Shown in pieces: positions 1 through 9,265 of a DNA stretch of 55,561 bases (position 1 is its first letter; each line of letters begins with the position of its first letter). The DNA comes from Bacteroidales bacterium (GTDB taxonomy: Bacteria > Bacteroidota > Bacteroidia > Bacteroidales > F082), in contig JAGBVS010000176.1 in assembly GCA_017630195.1 (NCBI GenBank), positions 1 to 55,561 of the forward strand, written 5' to 3'. Position numbers and translations under genes: made by a program. The notes under the pieces were generated by a model. It saw only the letters and a program-made list of their open reading frames with translations, made no database searches and was not told where the DNA came from.

Positions 1-762
1 GACGATAACCCATACGAAACTCCAATGATGATTTATCCAGCTGTTCACTATACAATGGGTGGTCTCTGGGTTGACTATGAATTACAAACAACAATCCCTG
101 GTTTGTTCGCAGCAGGTGAAGCTAACTTCTCCGACCACGGCGCTAACCGTCTCGGCGCTTCAGCTTTGATGCAAGGCCTTTCAGATGGTTATTTCATCTT
201 GCCTTACACAATGCAAAATTACCTCTCAGACCAAATCGGCGTTCCTCGTTTCAATCCAGACGCTCCAGAATTCATGGAAGCTGAAAAACAAATCCGTGAA
301 AAGATCAACAGACTCATGGCTATCAACGGTAAACAAACTGTTGACTCTATCCACCGTCGCTTAGGTCTTATCATGTGGAACAAAGTCGGTATGGCTCGTA
401 ACGAACAAGGCTTGAAAGAAGCTATCGAAGAAATCAAGGCATTACGTAAAGAGTTCTGGCAAGACGTTAAAGTACCTGCTACATCAGGCGGCATGAACAA
501 CGAACTTGAAAAAGCTCTTAGAGTAGCCGACTTCTTGGAAATGGGCGAACTCATGGCACGCGACGCTCTCATGCGTAACGAATCATGCGGTGGTCACTTC
601 CGTGAAGAATTCCAAACTCCTGACGGCGAAGCAATGCGTAACGACGCTGAATACAGCTTCGTAGCAGCTTACGAATACCAAGGTCCTGACGCAGAACCTG
701 TATTGTACAAAGAACAACTTAAGTTCGAAAATGTCGAGGTTAAACAAAGAAACTATAAATAA
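1..762 (+). CDS. frdA: Fumarate reductase / succinate dehydrogenase flavoprotein subunit, C-terminal part
   Basis: This is the C-terminal third of the FAD-bearing catalytic subunit of membrane complex II, which interconverts fumarate and succinate; in fermenting Bacteroidales it mainly reduces fumarate. The reading frame is open from base 1, so the gene begins outside the window. Visible are the HYTMGG active-site segment, the IPGLFAAGE stretch and [14 protein letters not shown], the part of the family that closes the FAD site, followed by the helical C-terminal domain. The stop lies 9 bases before frdB, so the two are one operon; the membrane subunit is expected upstream in the usual Bacteroidetes C-A-B order, but that is not visible. 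Codon use is strongly biased (CGT, CTC, GGT), as in highly expressed genes. The family call is firm; the direction of the reaction is inferred. Confidence 0.95.
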   Translation, partial: DDNPYETPMMIYPAVHYTMGGLWVDYELQTTIPGLFAAGEANFSDHGANRLGASALMQGLSDGYFILPYTMQNYLSDQIGVPRFNPDAPEFMEAEKQIREKINRLMAINGKQTVDSIHRRLGLIMWNKVGMARNEQGLKEAIEEIKALRKEFWQDVKVPATSGGMNNELEKALRVADFLEMGELMARDALMRNESCGGHFREEFQTPDGEAMRNDAEYSFVAAYEYQGPDAEPVLYKEQLKFENVEVKQRNYK

Positions 763-771
763 TTTTGCACT

Positions 772-1530
772 ATGTTGAGTTTAAAGTTAAAAATCTGGAG
801 ACAGAAAAATAATTTAGATAAAGGCCGCTTCGTTGAATATAACGTTGACAATATCCCTGAAGAAGCTTCATTCCTCGAGATGCTCGACATCTTGAACGAA
901 AGACTCGTCTTGCAAGGTGAAGACCCTGTCACATTCGATCACGACTGCCGCGAAGGTATCTGCGGTGCTTGTGGCTTGTACATCAACGGTCACCCTCACG
1001 GTAAATATAAAAACACCACAACATGCCAACTTCACATGCGTAAGTTCAAAAACGGTGAAACAATCACTATCGAACCATGGCGCTCTGAAGCTTTCCCTAT
1101 CATCAAGGATTTGATGGTTGACCGCTCTGCTTTAGACAGACTCATCCAATCTGGTGGCTACGTATCAGTACGCACAGGTGGTGTGCCAGACGCAAACGCT
1201 CTCCCAATCAACAAACATGACGCTGACCTTTCAATGGACGCTGCTTCATGTATCGGTTGCGGTGCTTGCGTTGCAACATGTAAAAACGGTAGCGCAATGC
1301 TCTTCGTATCAGCTAAGTTCTCTCAACTCGCTCTCTTACCACAAGGTCAAGTCGAAACATACGAAAGAGTACAGAAAATGGTTGCAAGAATGGACGAACT
1401 CGGATTCGGTAACTGTTCAAACACATACGCATGTATGGCAGAATGTCCAAAAGGTATTTCTGTAACTAACATCGCTAGAATGAACAGACAATTCTTGGCA
1501 GCTAAGATAGCAGAACCATTGAAAAAATAA
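772..1530 (+). CDS. frdB: Fumarate reductase / succinate dehydrogenase iron-sulfur subunit
   Basis: This is the electron-transfer subunit of complex II, passing electrons between the membrane quinone subunit and FrdA through three iron-sulfur clusters. The 252-residue protein shows the [2Fe-2S] ligands C59, C64, C67 and C85 (motif [10 protein letters not shown]), then a ferredoxin-like domain with C160xxC163xxC166xxxC170 and C205, C211, C215 for the [4Fe-4S] and [3Fe-4S] clusters. All expected cysteines are present. It starts 9 bases after frdA and ends in a strong hairpin terminator, so it is the last gene of the operon. The length fits the Bacteroidetes and Wolinella-like form. Confidence 0.95.
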   Translation: MLSLKLKIWRQKNNLDKGRFVEYNVDNIPEEASFLEMLDILNERLVLQGEDPVTFDHDCREGICGACGLYINGHPHGKYKNTTTCQLHMRKFKNGETITIEPWRSEAFPIIKDLMVDRSALDRLIQSGGYVSVRTGGVPDANALPINKHDADLSMDAASCIGCGACVATCKNGSAMLFVSAKFSQLALLPQGQVETYERVQKMVARMDELGFGNCSNTYACMAECPKGISVTNIARMNRQFLAAKIAEPLKK

Positions 1531-1596
1531 TTTGATTATTTTGGGGACGTATGATTGAAACGGATTTGTTTTAGATAATACGTTTCCCCGTTCTAT

Positions 1597-1638
1597 AAAA
1601 ACGCTTCGATGAAATAATATTCGAAGCGTTTTTTTTTG
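1597..1638 (+). terminator. Rho-independent terminator after frdB
   Basis: A stem of AACGCTTCGA against TCGAAGCGTT with an 11-base loop is followed by a run of T. It lies about 70 bases after the frdB stop. Confidence 0.9.
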
Positions 1639-1694
1639 ATATGTTTTTAAATCAGCCGAACGTTGATTTCTTTCAAAGTTTTGTTTAAAAAACC

Positions 1695-1726
1695 TTTGTT
1701 ATTAAAAAAAACTTTTGTACCTTTGA
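1695..1726 (+). promoter_or_regulatory. Bacteroidetes-type promoter of tnaA
   Basis: TTTG at 1695-1698 and TACCTTTG at 1719-1726 are spaced by 20 bases, matching the Bacteroidetes -33/-7 consensus (TTTG, 19-21 bases, TAnnTTTG). The leader to the tnaA ATG is about 80 bases and AT-rich. It has no tryptophan-containing leader peptide and no Rho-site-like C-rich stretch, so the TnaC mechanism of enterobacteria is not evident here. Confidence 0.75.
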
Positions 1727-1813
1727 GGTTCAAAATCAAGTATATTTTTTTATGCATTATACATTATAAATTAAGCATTTAAGTAAATTATTAACATATA
1801 AAAAATAAATATC

Positions 1814-3193
1814 ATGGAATTACCATTTGCAGAATCATGGAAGATCAAGATGGTCGAACCAATCAAAAAGAGCACACGTGAAGAACGTGAACAATGGATG
1901 AAAGAAGCTCACTACAATTTGTTCAACTTGAAAGCTGACCAAGTTTACATCGACTGTTTAACAGACTCAGGTACTGGCGCTATGAGCGACCGTCAATGGG
2001 CTGCTATGATGATGGGCGACGAAAGCTACGCTGGTTCATCTTCATTCTTCCGTCTCAAAGAAGTTATCACACGCCTCACAGGCTTCGAATATGTTATCCC
2101 GACACACCAAGGCCGTGCTGCTGAAAACGTTCTCTTCAGCCACCTCGTAAAGAACGGCGACATCGTTCCAGGTAACTCACACTTCGACACAACAAAAGGT
2201 CACATCGAAAGCCGTAAAGCTTTCGCAGTTGACTGCACAGTTGATGAAGCAAAAGACACACAATTAGAAGTTCCTTTCAAAGGTAATGTTGACGTTAAGA
2301 AACTTGAAAAATGTCTCGCTGAAAACGCAGAAAAAATTCCTTTCGTTATCGTTACTGTTACAAATAACACAGCTGGTGGTCAACCTGTTTCAATGCAAAA
2401 CCTCCGCGAAGTTAGAGAAGTTGCTAACAAATATGGCAAACGCGTTATCTTCGACTCAGCACGTTTCGTTGAAAATGCTTACTTCATCAAGACACGTGAA
2501 GCTGGTTACGCAGACAAGACTATCAAAGAAATCGTTAAGGAAATGTACCAATATGCAGACGGTATGACAATGTCAGCTAAGAAAGACGGTATCGTTAACA
2601 TGGGTGGTTTCATCGCTACACATCACGAAGACTGGTTCGAAGGTGCAAAACGTTTCTGCATCCCATTCGAAGGTTACCTCACATACGGTGGTATGAACGG
2701 TCGTGATATGGACGCTCTCGCAGTAGGTCTCGACGAAAACACAGAACTCGACAACATCGAAACACGTGTTAAACAAGTTCAATACCTCGCAGCAAAATTA
2801 GACGAATACGGTATCCCTTACCAACGTCCAGTTGGTGGTCACGCTCTCTTCGTTGACGCTGACCGCGTTCTCACAAACGTTCCTAAAGAAGAATTCCCTG
2901 CACAAACACTCGCTATCGAGCTTTATCTTGAAGCTGGCGTTCGTGGTTGCGAAATCGGTTATATCCTCGCTGACCGTGACCCTGTCACACGCGAAAACCG
3001 TTTCGGTGGCTTAGACCTTCTCCGTCTCTGCATCGCTCGCCGCGTTTATACAAACAACCACATGGATGTTATCGCAGCAGCTTTGAAGAACGTTTACGAC
3101 CGTCGTAACGAAATCAAACACGGTGTACGTATCACATGGGAAACAGAACTCATGCGTCACTTCACAGTTCAATTAGAAAGAATTGAAGATTGA
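1814..3193 (+). CDS. tnaA: Tryptophanase (tryptophan indole-lyase)
   Basis: This PLP enzyme splits L-tryptophan into indole, pyruvate and ammonia. The 459-residue protein carries LTDSGTGAMSD, the PTHQGRAAEN segment and MSAKKD, whose second lysine (K257) is the likely PLP Schiff base. The close relative tyrosine phenol-lyase was weighed. Here GVRGCEIG has Ile where TPL has its phenol-binding Arg, the FDTTKGH segment is TnaA-like, and the C-terminal MRHFT keeps the His (E. coli His463 equivalent) that TPL replaces by Phe. All three favour tryptophanase. It is monocistronic-looking, with its own promoter, and codon bias suggests high expression. Indole production by the host is inferred. Confidence 0.93.
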   Translation: MELPFAESWKIKMVEPIKKSTREEREQWMKEAHYNLFNLKADQVYIDCLTDSGTGAMSDRQWAAMMMGDESYAGSSSFFRLKEVITRLTGFEYVIPTHQGRAAENVLFSHLVKNGDIVPGNSHFDTTKGHIESRKAFAVDCTVDEAKDTQLEVPFKGNVDVKKLEKCLAENAEKIPFVIVTVTNNTAGGQPVSMQNLREVREVANKYGKRVIFDSARFVENAYFIKTREAGYADKTIKEIVKEMYQYADGMTMSAKKDGIVNMGGFIATHHEDWFEGAKRFCIPFEGYLTYGGMNGRDMDALAVGLDENTELDNIETRVKQVQYLAAKLDEYGIPYQRPVGGHALFVDADRVLTNVPKEEFPAQTLAIELYLEAGVRGCEIGYILADRDPVTRENRFGGLDLLRLCIARRVYTNNHMDVIAAALKNVYDRRNEIKHGVRITWETELMRHFTVQLERIED

Positions 3194-3211
3194 TATAATT
3201 AGACTATTAGC

Positions 3212-3272
3212 TTTTGGCTATTGGCTCTTGAACTTAGTTCAACGGCCAACAGCCAATGGCCAATAGCCAATG
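3212..3272. repeat. Heptamer-word inverted repeat after tnaA
   Basis: The left arm TTGGCTATTGGCT (3214-3226) pairs with GGCCAATAGCCAA (3258-3270, 12 of 13), across a small GAAC/GTTC centre. Each arm is itself built from 7-base words (GGCTATT; AGCCAAT, GGCCAAT). The same word recurs after mutS and before the ABC-F gene. It may act as a terminator or mRNA 3' end for tnaA, though no T run follows. The right arm abuts or includes the first possible start codon of the next gene. Confidence 0.6.
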
Positions 3273-3845
3273 ACCAAAAATATGCTCCTCAATATCCTTT
3301 TTATAATCGCCATCACATTCCAGGTAGCAGTCGCTTCTACAGCCTTTGGAATTGATAATTTACAGACAAAATCCAACAATATGCAGCTGAGCAAGAAACT
3401 GATGTTTGCTCTTGTCTTGGCTCTCGGTCAGGGTGTTATGTATTCGTTTGGCGATTTGCTCGGTGGTGCGTTCATGCATACAGTATCGAAGTTCTCAAAA
3501 TGGATAGTATTTGTTCTTTGTTTCTATATTGCGTTCAGAATGCTTATAGAAACCATGAAGATAAGAAAAGGAGCTAACCTTTATTTTGTTGAGACTAATA
3601 AACAGCTTTTATTGCTTTCGATAGCACTCGGCGTCAATTCTTTCATCGCTGGACTTATAGCAGAATTTTTACCTTTATTCCAAAATCTGACACCTTGTAT
3701 TATAATGGCAGCGGCATTTGTATGGTCGATAGTGACAATGCATATACCATTCTCCAAAATGAAACTCACTCTTAACAGCCTTCTAAACTTGATATTCTCG
3801 GCAGTCATCGCAGTGGTGGCGATGCTTTTTATGATTAATAATTAA
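3270..3845 (+). CDS. MntP-like six-helix membrane protein
   Basis: This is a hydrophobic 191-residue protein with about six membrane helices in two related halves. WIVFVLCFYIAFRMLIE (about residues 74-90) closely follows the conserved helix of the manganese efflux pump MntP, and the order of helices fits. The two membrane aspartates of MntP (in SMDAFAAS and SLDAMAVG) are not present: the matching places read VASTAFGID and GVNSFIAGL. I therefore call it MntP-like rather than a proven manganese exporter. The start could be ATG 3270, inside the repeat, or ATG 3282 (MLLNILF), which gives a cleaner N-terminus. It stands between tnaA and queD on the same strand with its own spacing. Confidence 0.6.
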   Translation: MTKNMLLNILFIIAITFQVAVASTAFGIDNLQTKSNNMQLSKKLMFALVLALGQGVMYSFGDLLGGAFMHTVSKFSKWIVFVLCFYIAFRMLIETMKIRKGANLYFVETNKQLLLLSIALGVNSFIAGLIAEFLPLFQNLTPCIIMAAAFVWSIVTMHIPFSKMKLTLNSLLNLIFSAVIAVVAMLFMINN

Positions 3846-3900
3846 TCAATAAATCTAAAAAAAACTTTGGCCTTTTGTCTTTCGTCTTTAGCCTTTTTTG

Positions 3901-3908
3901 TATCTTTG
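3901..3908 (+). promoter_or_regulatory. -7 box of queD
   Basis: TATCTTTG matches TAnnTTTG and lies 25 bases before the queD ATG. A TTTG at 3874-3877 is 23 bases upstream, slightly long for the -33 element. Confidence 0.5.
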
Positions 3909-3933
3909 CGCACTAATTTTTAGTGGCATAATA

Positions 3934-4368
3934 ATGATTCATCTTACAAAAATTTTTCGCTTCGAAGCAGCTCATGCTCTTATGGGTTACGACGGCAGAT
4001 GCCGTAATATACATGGCCATTCTTACGAGATGCGCGTCACTGTAAAAGGCATGCCAATTATGGACGACAGCAGTCCAAAGAACGGAATGGTGATGGACTT
4101 CGGCGACTTGAAAAGAATAGTAAACGAAGAGATTATTGACCATTACGACCACGCTTTCATCATAAATCATAATATGCCTCAGGAATTTGTCGATGAGGTG
4201 AAACGTAACTACGAGAGAATCATTGTACTTCCTTACCAACCTACTACAGAATTGATGCTCATCGATTTCTCAAAGAAAATCAAGAGCAGACTGCCGGAAG
4301 GAATCCAACTCGTCAAGATTTTTTTGAAAGAGACAGAAGGCTCTTATGCCGAATGGATTGAAGAATAA
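3934..4368 (+). CDS. queD: 6-carboxytetrahydropterin synthase (queuosine pathway)
   Basis: QueD converts dihydroneopterin triphosphate to 6-carboxy-5,6,7,8-tetrahydropterin, the second step to preQ0 and queuosine. In the 144-residue protein H14 (FEAAH), H27 and H29 (NIHGH) are the zinc ligands and C23 (GRCRN) is the catalytic cysteine. The DHYDHAF segment and the late KETEGSYAEW complete the family pattern. The frame is open 12 codons further up, but that extension runs through the promoter box; ATG 3934 gives the canonical N-terminus. The 4401 gene follows 32 bases later with no terminator between, so the two may be co-transcribed although their functions look unrelated. Confidence 0.88.
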   Translation: MIHLTKIFRFEAAHALMGYDGRCRNIHGHSYEMRVTVKGMPIMDDSSPKNGMVMDFGDLKRIVNEEIIDHYDHAFIINHNMPQEFVDEVKRNYERIIVLPYQPTTELMLIDFSKKIKSRLPEGIQLVKIFLKETEGSYAEWIEE

Positions 4369-4400
4369 CAAAATTACATTATTAATAAATTTAAACAAGT

Positions 4401-7400
4401 ATGAGAAAGTTTTTAACTACTTTGTTGCTTTTGGTGTTTTTGGCACCATACGCAATGAGAGCTGATGAAGTCATCATTGGCAATGGTACAGAAGAAGACT
4501 ATTCTGTGCCTTTCAACACAGGTTACACTTATTCATGGAACGAGACTATCTATCCTGGTAGCGAAATTGGTAATGCATGCACAATCAATGCGATCTCTTT
4601 CAACTGCAACGCTGCTGACACAATTCCAACTCTTACATTGACAGAAGTTGACATCTACATGGGCATCACTCAAAGAAATAATATGTCATCTTTGTTAGAC
4701 TGGACACCAGCAGAAGACCTTACTTTGGTTTACTCAGGCGAGAACGTCCTCATCGGTGACACTAAATGGGAAAAAATCAAATTAGACAATCCTTTCTACT
4801 ATACCGGCAACGGCAACCTCGTTGTTGTTATCGCTAAGAAAACTGATTTCGAATTCAATATGCAATTGAAATGGTATTACACAAAGTCGGCAGAGACAGA
4901 GAACACTGTTATGTTCCGTCGCAACGACAGCACGGAATCAATCGCTGATGAATTCCCTAACGGCCATCAAGCTAACGGAAGATTGTCATACAGACCTAAC
5001 ATCAAATTAGAGGTCGTTTACGGTGAGGTTGATTCTCCATTGTCAGTAAATCCTTCTTCATTAGAACTCGGCTATCGTCCTGTTGGTGCTTGGATGCGTC
5101 CAATGGAAGTTGTATTGACAACTGAAGAACCTTTGACAATCACTTCTATCTCATCATCAAATTCATTCTTTACAGTCAGTGAGGTAGAATTGCCTTATGA
5201 ATTGACAGCTGAAAATACTTTAAAATTAAAAGTCTCTCATTTCGCTGGTAACGATGGCCAACAAAATGGCGAAATAGTTATCAATCATACTTTAGGCACT
5301 GAAACAATACCAGTGACTGCGACAGCTTATACTCCACAAACTAACGACGTATGGGAAATGCCGGTAGTGGTTTCTTCATATCCTTTCGTCGATTCACCAG
5401 AATACAGCGCATTGCAAAATAACTATTTGCTCCCAGGTGATGAGGCAGACGGCACTGACGTTGTGTATCGTCTTAACTTCTCAGAAGAAACAACATTCTC
5501 GGCTGCTGTAACAGGCAATAACGGTAAAGTGGCTTTATATGCAGCTCACTTCAACGGCAAAGGCGGCCCTGATGTTAACAATTACTACGGAGCTGAACCT
5601 GATGACGATGACGACGACGACCCATATCAAGAACCATTGGGAGAATCATTCATCTTCGATTTCAACGACGGCTCAATGGATGGATGGAAAACAAAAGACG
5701 CTGACGGCGACTATTGCAACTGGGCTGTATCTAACGGCGGCGGCATAGATGGATATGAAGGATCAAAATGCATCTATTCTGAATCATATTCACCAACATC
5801 AAACGCAGCTCTCACTCCAGACAACTATATCTATACCGACGGCACTTACACAATAACAGATAACTCAATGCTCTCATTCCATGCATTGCCTTTGGATACT
5901 TACTACAGCGATGAACATTATGGTGTTGTAGTCTCATTAGACGGAGTTAACTTCACAACAATCTGGGAACATACAGTACAATATGACGAAGTAGCAGAAT
6001 GGCAATATAAAACCATCGACCTCAGTGATTATTCAGGACGTAATGTGTTTATTGGTTTACGTCACTTCGACTGTACAAACGAATATGCTATCCTCATCGA
6101 CAATGTACAACTTACATCAGGAAATAAAACAAGAAGCAGTAATATCAGCAATCAAACAGTTCCTGCAGGCGTTTATTATCTCGTAGCTTCAGCAACAGAA
6201 CAATTCTCAGTTTCTATCAATACAAAAAATGATGGCGGTTATAACACAGTGGCTGAAGTTGTAGCTCAGGAAATTGACGATAACAACGTAAGCGTAGTAT
6301 GGAGCTGGGACTTCATTAACGAAGCTAAAGAAGAAACTTCAGAAGTATCTAACTTCAAACTCTATAGAAAAAATAATGACACACAAGAAGAAATTCTCAT
6401 CGCTGATAACGTGACAGATACAACATACGTTGACGCTACATGGGGCGACGCAATAAGCGGTGTTTATAGATATGGCGTTTCTGTTGTCTATGCAGAATCA
6501 AAATTTGAAACTCCTATCGTTTGGTCCAATAATATCGACAAAGACATGGCAATATCTGTAACTGTTAATGTTGAAGCTTCAAATGGCGCTTCTGTAGCAG
6601 GAACACACGTGTCTTTCGTCAGCGTAAACGATGTGACATACAGTTATGAAACAATCTTAGATGAATCAGGTACTTATACTTGGGGTGACTTCCGCATCGG
6701 TACTTATCAATATACAATATCATTGGAAGGCTTTGAGTCATGCGCTACAAATGAAGTTGTGGAAATAACAGAATCTACAGTTATAGATTGTACACTCGAA
6801 GAAATGTTCCATGTAGGTGACTTCTACGTCTCTCCAACAGGATGGGCAATGTGGAATGATGAAGCTGCTTCATTTGAAGTGAAATTAAACGGTCAAAACG
6901 TCGCAGAAGTAACAACTCCTTACTATCAATTCGATGTGACAAGTCTCGTACAAGGTCAGGAATATACAGCGACAGTTATTGGCTCAAAAGAAATGGAATA
7001 CACATGGACATATAACTCATGTGAAAACTTCGTTAGCGCTAATGACTTTGAAGCTGTCGTTAACGGAAATACAGTAGAACTCTCATGGCAACTTCCAATC
7101 GGTGCTTTTTCAAAAGAATTTATGTTCGACTTTGAAGACGGAACCTTAGACGGATTCGTTACAATCGACGCTAACAACGATGGCGTGTCATGGATGAACT
7201 CTAACCAACATTCATCAGTTGACTGCGGTTATCAAAGCCATTACAGCGCAATCTCATGTTCATATTATAATTTCTACGACATAGAACCAAACGACTATCT
7301 CGTTACAGCTAAGAAATATAATATCACAGAAAGTTCTAAACTCGTTTTCAGAGTATGTGCCGAAAACCAGATGTTTTGCGCAGAACATTACGGCGTTGCT

Positions 7401-8918
7401 ATCTCAACAAACAGCAATACCAATGCTGATGACTTCACCATGATTTGGGAAGAAACATTGACAGCTAAAGAAGGCGCTAAGGCAGACCGCAACGAACGTG
7501 CTCAAGGTACATATTATGAAAAAATCGTTGATTTAAGCGCATACGCAGGTCAGGATGTTTATATCGCAATACGTCACTTCGACTGCTTCGGTCAGTTCTT
7601 CATCAATATAGATAATTTAACATTGACAACAACAAGCAAAGACGAACCTAACTTTACAGATCTCGAAGTTCTCGGTGCAATGGTTTATCGTAACGGTGAA
7701 CTTCTCACAGCAGAACCTATAGATAAAAACGAATACACTGACGTTGCTCCTGGTTATGGCGACATCGAATATTCAGTAAGAGTAGTATATGGCGGTGAAG
7801 AAGATACATACTATGCAATGTCATGCCCATTGACAGAAGAAGTTACAGTAGCCAGAGTTTGCGATGCTCCTAAGCGTCTCTATGGTGAAGAAGGCTTCAA
7901 CGAAAACGGCGAAAGCGGAATATCATTGGTATGGCCTTACACAATGCATGGCTCACAGTGGTTGTATTATGATGACAATACAGTGGTAACAGCTCTCGGT
8001 ATAAGTGGCGAACCTTTCTACTGGGGTATCATGTTCCCAGCTGAAGATCTTGAGTTCTACGGCGGCACATATCTGACAAAAGTCTCAATGTACGACAGAG
8101 AAGGTCACGATGGTAACATCAATATCTATTATGGTGGTGACGACGCTCCTGAAGTCTTGGTTCACACCCAGCCTTATGCATGTACAGGTTCAGGCCAATT
8201 TGTAGAATACGAACTCACAGCACCGCTTCCAATAGATCCTTCTATGAACTTGTGGGTTACTTTCAACAACAATAACGGTAGCTTCCCGGCAGCAGTATGC
8301 GCATCAACAGGTGATCCTAACGGCCGTTGGATTTCATTTGATGGCAGCTATTGGGTTGACGTAGCTACACAGGCAATGAACTACACATGGATGATTCGTG
8401 CTTTCGTGACAAGCGAACTCAAAGGCACTATGGAACTTGATAACAGCAAAGAAAACATCTTCGAACATTATAACGTATATCGCGGAACTTCAAGCAGCAA
8501 TATGGAAGTTGTAGCAGAACCAACAGTAGGTAACTACTTCGACGTGGTTGAACCAGGTACATATTACTACCAAGTCACATCAGTTTATACTATCGATGGC
8601 GAAGAATGTGAATCAGATCCTGCCTACTCATACGAAAATCCAGAACAGGATTATATCGTTGTTGAGGCTACATTGATAGGTGAAAACGGCGTTGATGGCA
8701 TGATGGTTTATCCAAATCCTGCTAAAGACAACTTAAACATCAAAGCTGAAAACATGAGCCGTATTACTATCACCAACACATTAGGTCAAGTTGTATATGA
8801 TGTCGCTGCCGATACAGACAACGCAGTCATCGACATGACACAATTTGAAGCAGGTGTTTATATGGTACGCATCATCACTGACAACGGCGTTGCTGTTGAA
8901 AGAATTTCTAAATTCTAA
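4401..8918 (+). CDS. Giant T9SS-secreted adhesin-like protein with two choice-of-anchor J domains
   Basis: This 1505-residue secreted protein has a signal peptide (residues 1-21, cleavage after AMRA). An N-terminal beta region is followed by a BACON/CARDB-like domain (about 205-310), an acidic linker with seven Asp in a row near 408, and a choice-of-anchor J/cleaved-adhesin domain (about 417-570, FDFNDGSMDGW to IDNVQL). Fibronectin-like and carboxypeptidase-regulatory-like modules follow (about 600-800), then a second anchor J domain (about 906-1075, FDFEDGTLDGF) and further beta domains. The T9SS type A sorting domain starts at about 1434 (VYPNPAKDN) and ends ERISKF. Such domains occur in gingipain and hemagglutinin adhesins, so a role in surface binding of host or dietary polymers is plausible but inferred. 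No catalytic motif was seen. A perfect terminator follows. Confidence 0.85.
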   Translation: MRKFLTTLLLLVFLAPYAMRADEVIIGNGTEEDYSVPFNTGYTYSWNETIYPGSEIGNACTINAISFNCNAADTIPTLTLTEVDIYMGITQRNNMSSLLDWTPAEDLTLVYSGENVLIGDTKWEKIKLDNPFYYTGNGNLVVVIAKKTDFEFNMQLKWYYTKSAETENTVMFRRNDSTESIADEFPNGHQANGRLSYRPNIKLEVVYGEVDSPLSVNPSSLELGYRPVGAWMRPMEVVLTTEEPLTITSISSSNSFFTVSEVELPYELTAENTLKLKVSHFAGNDGQQNGEIVINHTLGTETIPVTATAYTPQTNDVWEMPVVVSSYPFVDSPEYSALQNNYLLPGDEADGTDVVYRLNFSEETTFSAAVTGNNGKVALYAAHFNGKGGPDVNNYYGAEPDDDDDDDPYQEPLGESFIFDFNDGSMDGWKTKDADGDYCNWAVSNGGGIDGYEGSKCIYSESYSPTSNAALTPDNYIYTDGTYTITDNSMLSFHALPLDTYYSDEHYGVVVSLDGVNFTTIWEHTVQYDEVAEWQYKTIDLSDYSGRNVFIGLRHFDCTNEYAILIDNVQLTSGNKTRSSNISNQTVPAGVYYLVASATEQFSVSINTKNDGGYNTVAEVVAQEIDDNNVSVVWSWDFINEAKEETSEVSNFKLYRKNNDTQEEILIADNVTDTTYVDATWGDAISGVYRYGVSVVYAESKFETPIVWSNNIDKDMAISVTVNVEASNGASVAGTHVSFVSVNDVTYSYETILDESGTYTWGDFRIGTYQYTISLEGFESCATNEVVEITESTVIDCTLEEMFHVGDFYVSPTGWAMWNDEAASFEVKLNGQNVAEVTTPYYQFDVTSLVQGQEYTATVIGSKEMEYTWTYNSCENFVSANDFEAVVNGNTVELSWQLPIGAFSKEFMFDFEDGTLDGFVTIDANNDGVSWMNSNQHSSVDCGYQSHYSAISCSYYNFYDIEPNDYLVTAKKYNITESSKLVFRVCAENQMFCAEHYGVAISTNSNTNADDFTMIWEETLTAKEGAKADRNERAQGTYYEKIVDLSAYAGQDVYIAIRHFDCFGQFFINIDNLTLTTTSKDEPNFTDLEVLGAMVYRNGELLTAEPIDKNEYTDVAPGYGDIEYSVRVVYGGEEDTYYAMSCPLTEEVTVARVCDAPKRLYGEEGFNENGESGISLVWPYTMHGSQWLYYDDNTVVTALGISGEPFYWGIMFPAEDLEFYGGTYLTKVSMYDREGHDGNINIYYGGDDAPEVLVHTQPYACTGSGQFVEYELTAPLPIDPSMNLWVTFNNNNGSFPAAVCASTGDPNGRWISFDGSYWVDVATQAMNYTWMIRAFVTSELKGTMELDNSKENIFEHYNVYRGTSSSNMEVVAEPTVGNYFDVVEPGTYYYQVTSVYTIDGEECESDPAYSYENPEQDYIVVEATLIGENGVDGMMVYPNPAKDNLNIKAENMSRITITNTLGQVVYDVAADTDNAVIDMTQFEAGVYMVRIITDNGVAVERISKF

Positions 8919-8955
8919 GCTTTCAGAATAGTTTATAAAGATTTTATAGGAAAAG

Positions 8956-9001
8956 AGGGACTAAAGGAAAGAGGTGAAACTTTCCTTTAGTCCCTTTTTT
9001 T
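8956..9001 (+). terminator. Strong rho-independent terminator
   Basis: AGGGACTAAAGGAAAG (8956-8971) pairs perfectly over 16 bases with 8980-8995 across an 8-base loop, then a T run. It ends the 4401 gene. Confidence 0.92.
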
Positions 9002-9113
9002 AGGATTTCAGTATTTCAGGAATTCAGGTGATGTAATAATTTCATTGTTGACTTTATCGCTCCATCACTTCATTACTCCATCACTAAAAAAGTTCAACAG
9101 CCAAAACTTTCTG
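8999..9113 (+). repeat. Composite intergenic module, partial copy upstream of fic
   Basis: The order of words is TTAGGATTTCAG, CAGGAATTCAGGTG, ATGTAATAATTTCA, then CTCCATCACTTCATTACTCC and ATCACTAAAAAAGTTCAACAGCC. The same series in the same order and orientation follows the fic stop codon at 10214-10295, so fic is bracketed by direct copies. After the CAACAGCC word this copy switches to TTTCTGAG/TTCTGAAT words instead of the promoter-bearing half. Confidence 0.7.
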
Positions 9114-9153
9114 AGTTTCTGTGATTCTGAATTTCTTGTTTATAAAAAATAGT

Positions 9154-9238
9154 GGCGGTGTAAATTGATATTTTGGCGGTGTAAATTATAAAAAAGTGGC
9201 GGTGTAAAATATTTGTGTCGTTTAATTTGTTATCTTTG
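9154..9238 (+). promoter_or_regulatory. Operator-like triple repeat and -7 box of fic
   Basis: GGCGGTGTAAA occurs exactly three times in direct orientation at 9154-9164, 9175-9185 and 9198-9208. Steps of 21 and 23 bases place the copies on one face of the DNA helix. A TATCTTTG box follows at 9231-9238 and the fic ATG at 9266. Fic has a C-terminal winged-helix domain and no regulator gene is adjacent, so autoregulation through these repeats is the simplest reading. Confidence 0.65.
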
Positions 9239-9265
9239 TGATTGTAATAATTATGATATTAATTT

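Noticed and set aside
1727-1813. A TnaC-like leader peptide before tnaA
   Set aside because: The only short frame (ATG at 1752) has five codons and no tryptophan.
1814-3193. Tyrosine phenol-lyase instead of tryptophanase
   Set aside because: The residues that bind phenol in TPL (Arg before Gly-Ile, Phe in RFFT) are replaced by the tryptophanase forms (Ile, His).
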